From: Lachnospiraceae bacterium
Lineage (GTDB): Bacteria; Bacillota; Clostridia; Lachnospirales; Lachnospiraceae
Reading direction: 5' to 3'
Assembly (NCBI GenBank): GCA_017617545.1
Contig: JAFZVZ010000028.1
Coordinates: 1 to 42,774, forward strand
DNA: 42,774 nt
The notes under the pieces were generated by a model. That model was not told where the DNA came from. It was given only the letters and a program-made list of their open reading frames with translations, and ran no database searches. Shown here in pieces: positions 39,112-42,774 of the stretch. A program made the translations under genes and the position numbers. Every line of letters begins with the position of its first letter. The stretch's first letter is position 1.

Positions 39112-39954
39112 GTGGAAACGAAAAATGATTGGGAGAACAGTAACGCAGAGAAGAATCAGAGCTATATTGACAATCGTACGACCGATCTGTTTAAGCCGAT
39201 GAGCGACTCGGATTATATCGACAGGGGCCCGAAAAAGCCGATGACGGCCGAGCGATTGTTCGTGGGGGTGTTCGGGGTTGTGGTATCTGTCATCGTTGTT
39301 CTGTTTATCATTTTTGTGTTCCTTATTCTCGGGTGGACGAGAGAAAGTGAAAAAACCAAAAAAGAGAAGGAAGCGACAGCGAAAGAGACCCTTCGGTCGT
39401 TTCTTTGTGACCAATGCGGCCTTGCGGAGGATTCCTATCGGATTGTGAAAAGCGACAGTTGGACGATCATGTTTGAGATCGGGGATGCGTCATATATTCT
39501 TAGAGACGGGGACTGTTCGAATTATTACGCGGAGCAATTCCGGGAGAAACTCCGGACGGATCTGACGGAAAAACTGGCGGCTTCCGACTTGTTGGCGGAG
39601 ATTCCCTTCGAACTGCTGAATGTCAATTTTGAATGTAGTGTGAAAAATCGGGGAACGGAAGAAGGATTGCTTCCTCTTGCGATGACGCCCGATACGTGGG
39701 ACGGTTTTTTGCGCGGGGAGACGGGGGAAGAGTCGCCGGAGTCGAAGCGTCTTGAGATTTCCTGCGAGATCAAGATTTTCCAGACGGGGGACTACCGGAT
39801 TTCTGCCGAGGAATTTTCCGTGATCCGGGATGCAGTTCCGTACCTGGAATGCCTTACGGTGCAAGCTTACCTCGATGAGAACGGGGACGGTACGAAGACG
39901 CAGTTCCTTCGGAAGTACAAGTGGAAGGGGGAGGTGTTGACGACGTATGAGTGA
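39112..39954 (+). CDS. Single-span membrane protein, first of a related pair
   Basis: A 280-residue protein with about 50 cytosolic residues, one membrane helix (about 50-75), and an extracytoplasmic domain. It starts with GTG after AAGGGGGG. The outer domain resembles that of the next gene: an N-terminal helix with CDQCGLAEDSYRI, then an FEIGDASYIL strand and a YYAEQFREKLRTDL helix. The two genes overlap by 8 bp, so they are coupled. I recognise no named family. Codon use is A+T-richer than the neighbours. Confidence 0.7.
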   Translation: METKNDWENSNAEKNQSYIDNRTTDLFKPMSDSDYIDRGPKKPMTAERLFVGVFGVVVSVIVVLFIIFVFLILGWTRESEKTKKEKEATAKETLRSFLCDQCGLAEDSYRIVKSDSWTIMFEIGDASYILRDGDCSNYYAEQFREKLRTDLTEKLAASDLLAEIPFELLNVNFECSVKNRGTEEGLLPLAMTPDTWDGFLRGETGEESPESKRLEISCEIKIFQTGDYRISAEEFSVIRDAVPYLECLTVQAYLDENGDGTKTQFLRKYKWKGEVLTTYE

Positions 39955-40690
39955 TGCAGCGGATAAAGAACAGAACGGAACAGAAGAAACGAAACACAAG
40001 GGGATAAATCTTCGACGGTGGGTAATCGTCATCGCCGTCGGCTTCCTTCTTCTCTCCTTCTTCGGTGGAAAATTGCGGAAGTATTTGCAAAAAGGCTCGG
40101 CCGCAGACAGGGAGCGCTGCGAAAAATACATCTCGCAGTACTATGGTTTGGAAAAATCGGATTTCGATGTGGAAATCAAGTCGGCGACCCGGGATCGTAT
40201 TGAATTCTCTTTCTCGGTGAAGGGAGAGTATAAATGGTATTCCTCAGAAATCAAGGATGACAAGCTGTATTCCGAATATATCGGAGAGGCGCTTACGGAG
40301 AAAGCGGATGCCCGTGTGAAAGAAACGATGTCGGAGTTCCTTTCCGGTCTCGAGGGCACGGTGCGGAGGTGCGGCTGCGATATCTACATGTTTATGCTGC
40401 TGTATTTGCCGCAGAAAAACTACGAATCCCTCTTTACGCGAAGCAAGGAGAGCGAAGATACTTGGGAGAGCATCTATAATTACTTCTACATCGAAGTTGT
40501 CCAGGGCGATGCGGACACCATCGGGAAGGGATACTTTACAGCGCTGCGGGACGAGTTGTTCTTCCTGGATTCGATCCGCGTTCGGTATTATAATTCCGAG
40601 TCAGACAGTCTTGCCTATAAGGAGTTGGAGTATCGCCCGAAGGACGATTCCCTTCAGATTACGGAACGGCTGCAGGAGTCGGAGAATTGA
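39947..40690 (+). CDS. Single-span membrane protein, second of a related pair
   Basis: A 247-residue protein with about 24 cytosolic residues, one membrane helix (about 26-42), and an outer domain. Its outer domain opens with CEKYISQYYGLEKSDFDVEI and has a following IEFSFSVKGEYKWYSSEI strand region, laid out like the preceding protein (Cys, GL, acidic, beta strand, Tyr-rich helix). This suggests an old tandem duplication. ATG overlaps the upstream stop (ATGAGTGA). Unknown function. Confidence 0.7.
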   Translation: MSDAADKEQNGTEETKHKGINLRRWVIVIAVGFLLLSFFGGKLRKYLQKGSAADRERCEKYISQYYGLEKSDFDVEIKSATRDRIEFSFSVKGEYKWYSSEIKDDKLYSEYIGEALTEKADARVKETMSEFLSGLEGTVRRCGCDIYMFMLLYLPQKNYESLFTRSKESEDTWESIYNYFYIEVVQGDADTIGKGYFTALRDELFFLDSIRVRYYNSESDSLAYKELEYRPKDDSLQITERLQESEN

Positions 40691-40717
40691 TCGGGCGGAT
40701 GCAGCGGGAAATTCTTC

Positions 40718-40746
40718 TTGACAAAGCCCGCGCCCTGCGGTAAAGT
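40718..40746 (+). promoter_or_regulatory. Promoter of valS
   Basis: Consensus TTGACA (40718-40723), 17-bp spacer, TAAAGT (40741-40746). Confidence 0.6.
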
Positions 40747-40752
40747 ATGCAC

Positions 40753-41022
40753 ATATTCATAACATAAAGGCATGGAAGAAGAGGAGTACGTTTCCACCGA
40801 CCGACAGAGAGACCGGTTCTAGGCTGCAAGACCGGTTCGGAGACGGAGATGCGGAAGTAGCTTCGGAGCTGAGGTCTTGAAACCCGCGTGGGAGTAGAGG
40901 TCTCCGGGTAATCCCGTTACCGATGAGTCGCTTGTTGGAGCGGCGTAAAGAGGCAGCGCAAGCTGCGAAATAAGGTGGTACCACGAACAGCCCCTCGTCC
41001 TTATACGGCGAGGGGCGTCTTT
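40753..41022 (+). promoter_or_regulatory. T-box riboswitch of valS
   Basis: A complete T-box leader. It has stem I with the conserved AGTA (40785-40788), an AGAGAG-type bulge region (near 40806-40812), a likely specifier GTA (Val, 40857-40859, in GAAGTAGC), the core AAGGTGGTACCACG (40972-40985), and a terminator stem (40990-40997 with 41009-41016). Uncharged tRNA-Val would pair with the specifier and the UGGU of the core, form the antiterminator and let valS be expressed. A GTC at 40872-40874 is a less likely alternative specifier. Confidence 0.9.
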
Positions 41023-41060
41023 GTTATCAGGGGTATCACCCCTAAAGAAAGGAGTACAAC

Positions 41061-42774
41061 ATGAAGGAACTGGCTAAGACCTACAATCCGAAAGAGATTG
41101 AAGACCGCCTGTATCAGATGTGGCAGGACAAGAAGTATTTTCATGCTGAAGTACGGCCCGAGAAGAAGCCGTACACGATCGTGATCCCGCCGCCGAACAT
41201 TACCGGACAGCTGCACATGGGCCATGCACTCGACAACACGCTGCAGGATATTCTGATCCGCTTTAAGCGTATGCAGGGCTACGAGGCGCTGTGGCTTCCC
41301 GGCACCGACCACGCGTCCATCGCCACCGAGGCGAAGATCGTTGAGGCTATGGCGAAGGAAGGCATCACGAAGGAGGACCTCGGACGTGAGGGCTTCCTCG
41401 AGAGAGCTTGGGAGTGGAAGCGCCAGTACGGCGGCCGCATCATAAGCCAGCTTAAGAAAATGGGTTCGTCCTGCGACTGGGACCGCGAGCGCTTCACCAT
41501 GGACGAGGGCTGCAACAAGGCCGTTAAGGAAGTGTTCGTAAACCTCTACAACAAGGGACTCATTTACCGAGGAAACCGCATCATCAACTGGTGCCCGCAT
41601 TGCCTGACGACGATCTCCGACGCGGAGGTAAACTACGAGGATCAGGCAGGTCATTTCTGGCATCTGCGCTATCCCTACACGGACGGCAGCGGCTACATTG
41701 AGATGGCGACGACCCGTCCCGAGACGATGCTCGGCGATACCGCGGTTGCAGTTAACCCGAACGACGACCGCTACAAGCATCTGATCGGCAAGACCGTTAC
41801 CCTGCCGCTCGTAGGACGCGAGATTCCGGTGATCGGCGATGAGTACGTTGACATGGAATTCGGTACCGGCGTTGTTAAGATTACCCCGGCTCACGACCCT
41901 AACGACTTTGAGGTAGGTCTCCGTCATAATTTGCCGGTGATCAATGTGTTGACGCCGGATGCGAAGATCACGGAGGATTATCCGAAGTACGCAGGTATGG
42001 ACCGCTACGAGGCCCGCAAGGCGATTGTAAAGGATCTGCAGGAGTGCGGCGCCCTCACGGAGATTGAGGATCATGCCCACAACGTAGGCACATGCTACCG
42101 CTGCGGCACCACCATCGAGCCCCGTGTTTCGATGCAGTGGTTTGTAAAGATGAAGCCGCTGGCAGGCCCCGCAATCGACGCTGTAAAGCAGGACAAGACA
42201 CAGTTCGTTCCGGAGCATTTTGAGAAGACATATTTCCACTGGCTTGAGAATATCCGCGACTGGTGCATCAGCCGCCAGCTGTGGTGGGGTCACCGTATCC
42301 CGGCGTTCTACTGCGACGCCTGCGGCGAGACGGTAGTTACGAAGGAAGACAGCGCAATTTGCCCGAAGTGCGGCAAGCCCATGCGCCAGGATCCCGACAC
42401 TCTGGACACGTGGTTCAGCTCGGCTTTGTGGCCCTTCTCGACCCTCGGTTGGCCGGAGAAGACGCCGGAGCTTGACTATTTCTACCCGACGAGCACGCTG
42501 GTTACCGGCTACGACATCATCCCGTTCTGGGTAATGCGAATGATGTTCTCCGGAATCGAGCAGATGGGCGAGGTTCCGTTTAAGACGGTTCTCATCCACG
42601 GACTCGTTCGCGACTCTCAGGGCCGCAAGATGAGCAAGTCCCTCGGAAACGGTATCGATCCGCTTGAAGTAATCGACAAATACGGCGCTGACGCGCTTCG
42701 CTTTACGCTGGTTTCGGTAAGTGCACCCGGCAACGACATGCGCTTCTACTGGGAGCGAGTTGAGGCAAGCCGGA
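41061..42774 (+). CDS. valS: Valyl-tRNA synthetase (3' end beyond the window)
   Basis: At least 571 residues of a class I synthetase that charges tRNA-Val in the cytosol; the frame is open at the right edge. The class signature appears as [18 protein letters not shown] (HIGH variant HMGH) and KMSKSLGN, with the ValRS-typical [24 protein letters not shown] and CPHC/CGTT zinc-type Cys pairs. The editing domain starts near [12 protein letters not shown]. The full protein would be about 880-900 residues. AAAGGAG precedes the ATG; expression is controlled by the T-box upstream. Confidence 0.95.
   Translation, partial: MKELAKTYNPKEIEDRLYQMWQDKKYFHAEVRPEKKPYTIVIPPPNITGQLHMGHALDNTLQDILIRFKRMQGYEALWLPGTDHASIATEAKIVEAMAKEGITKEDLGREGFLERAWEWKRQYGGRIISQLKKMGSSCDWDRERFTMDEGCNKAVKEVFVNLYNKGLIYRGNRIINWCPHCLTTISDAEVNYEDQAGHFWHLRYPYTDGSGYIEMATTRPETMLGDTAVAVNPNDDRYKHLIGKTVTLPLVGREIPVIGDEYVDMEFGTGVVKITPAHDPNDFEVGLRHNLPVINVLTPDAKITEDYPKYAGMDRYEARKAIVKDLQECGALTEIEDHAHNVGTCYRCGTTIEPRVSMQWFVKMKPLAGPAIDAVKQDKTQFVPEHFEKTYFHWLENIRDWCISRQLWWGHRIPAFYCDACGETVVTKEDSAICPKCGKPMRQDPDTLDTWFSSALWPFSTLGWPEKTPELDYFYPTSTLVTGYDIIPFWVMRMMFSGIEQMGEVPFKTVLIHGLVRDSQGRKMSKSLGNGIDPLEVIDKYGADALRFTLVSVSAPGNDMRFYWERVEASR

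Overview
The window reads as chromosomal DNA from a Gram-positive, moderately G+C-rich anaerobe of the Clostridia, most likely Lachnospiraceae. The evidence is strong AGGAGG ribosome sites, an infC-rpmI-rplT operon behind an attenuator leader, a T-box in front of valS, and a block of Lachnospiraceae-type conserved genes (DUF5717-like giant protein, DUF5716/Hsp70-like ATPase, CmpB-type membrane protein). I see no rRNA, tRNA, CRISPR array, prophage or insertion sequence. The assignment comes from gene content only; no search was run.

Region by region. 1-3250: a possible gene tail at the edge, a self-regulated TetR-type gene, and a rightward group of an HSL-type esterase, a small coiled-coil protein and an NdpA-like nucleoid protein. 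3250-6420: two small leftward genes and two rightward membrane proteins. 6531-10071: a heterodimeric ABC exporter with one degenerate ATP site. 10180-11991: a CotH-type lipoprotein. 12046-12482: a regulatory intergenic region with phased A-tracts, a strong promoter and two copies of an operator-like inverted repeat. 12483-17874: an unknown gene, a 1271-residue acidic membrane protein ending in a SHOCT-like domain, and an alpha/beta hydrolase. 17995-19820: a leftward lipoprotein and small membrane protein. 20089-23131: XRE-cupin regulator, acyl-CoA ligase and acyl-ACP thioesterase. 23336-26023: a NADAR-macrodomain fusion with a long acidic linker. 26061-28072: proC and two unknown genes. 28148-29907: infC leader, infC (ATC start), rpmI, rplT. 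29974-38897: a rightward run of seven genes centred on a giant repeat protein, a Bax-inhibitor-like membrane protein, an Hsp70-like ATPase and a TPR protein. 38891-41022: a truncated T-box, two related single-span membrane proteins, and the complete valS T-box. valS runs off the right edge.

How the genes work together. The clearest modules are the translation operon (28148-29907), the acyl-thioester set (20089-23131), the ABC pair, and the 29974-38897 locus, which is the best candidate for an undescribed system. The NADAR-macro fusion joins two folds that act on ADP-ribose-type substrates and is the best candidate for a new enzyme architecture.

At the DNA level, three things stand out. A 9-base word (CGGAAAATG or its complement) occurs at least 19 times, in different reading frames and as inverted pairs between genes. 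A 126-bp T-box 3' half is duplicated exactly 2000 bp upstream of the functional one and supplies a gene's stop codon and terminator. The infC leader can fold into two exclusive forms.
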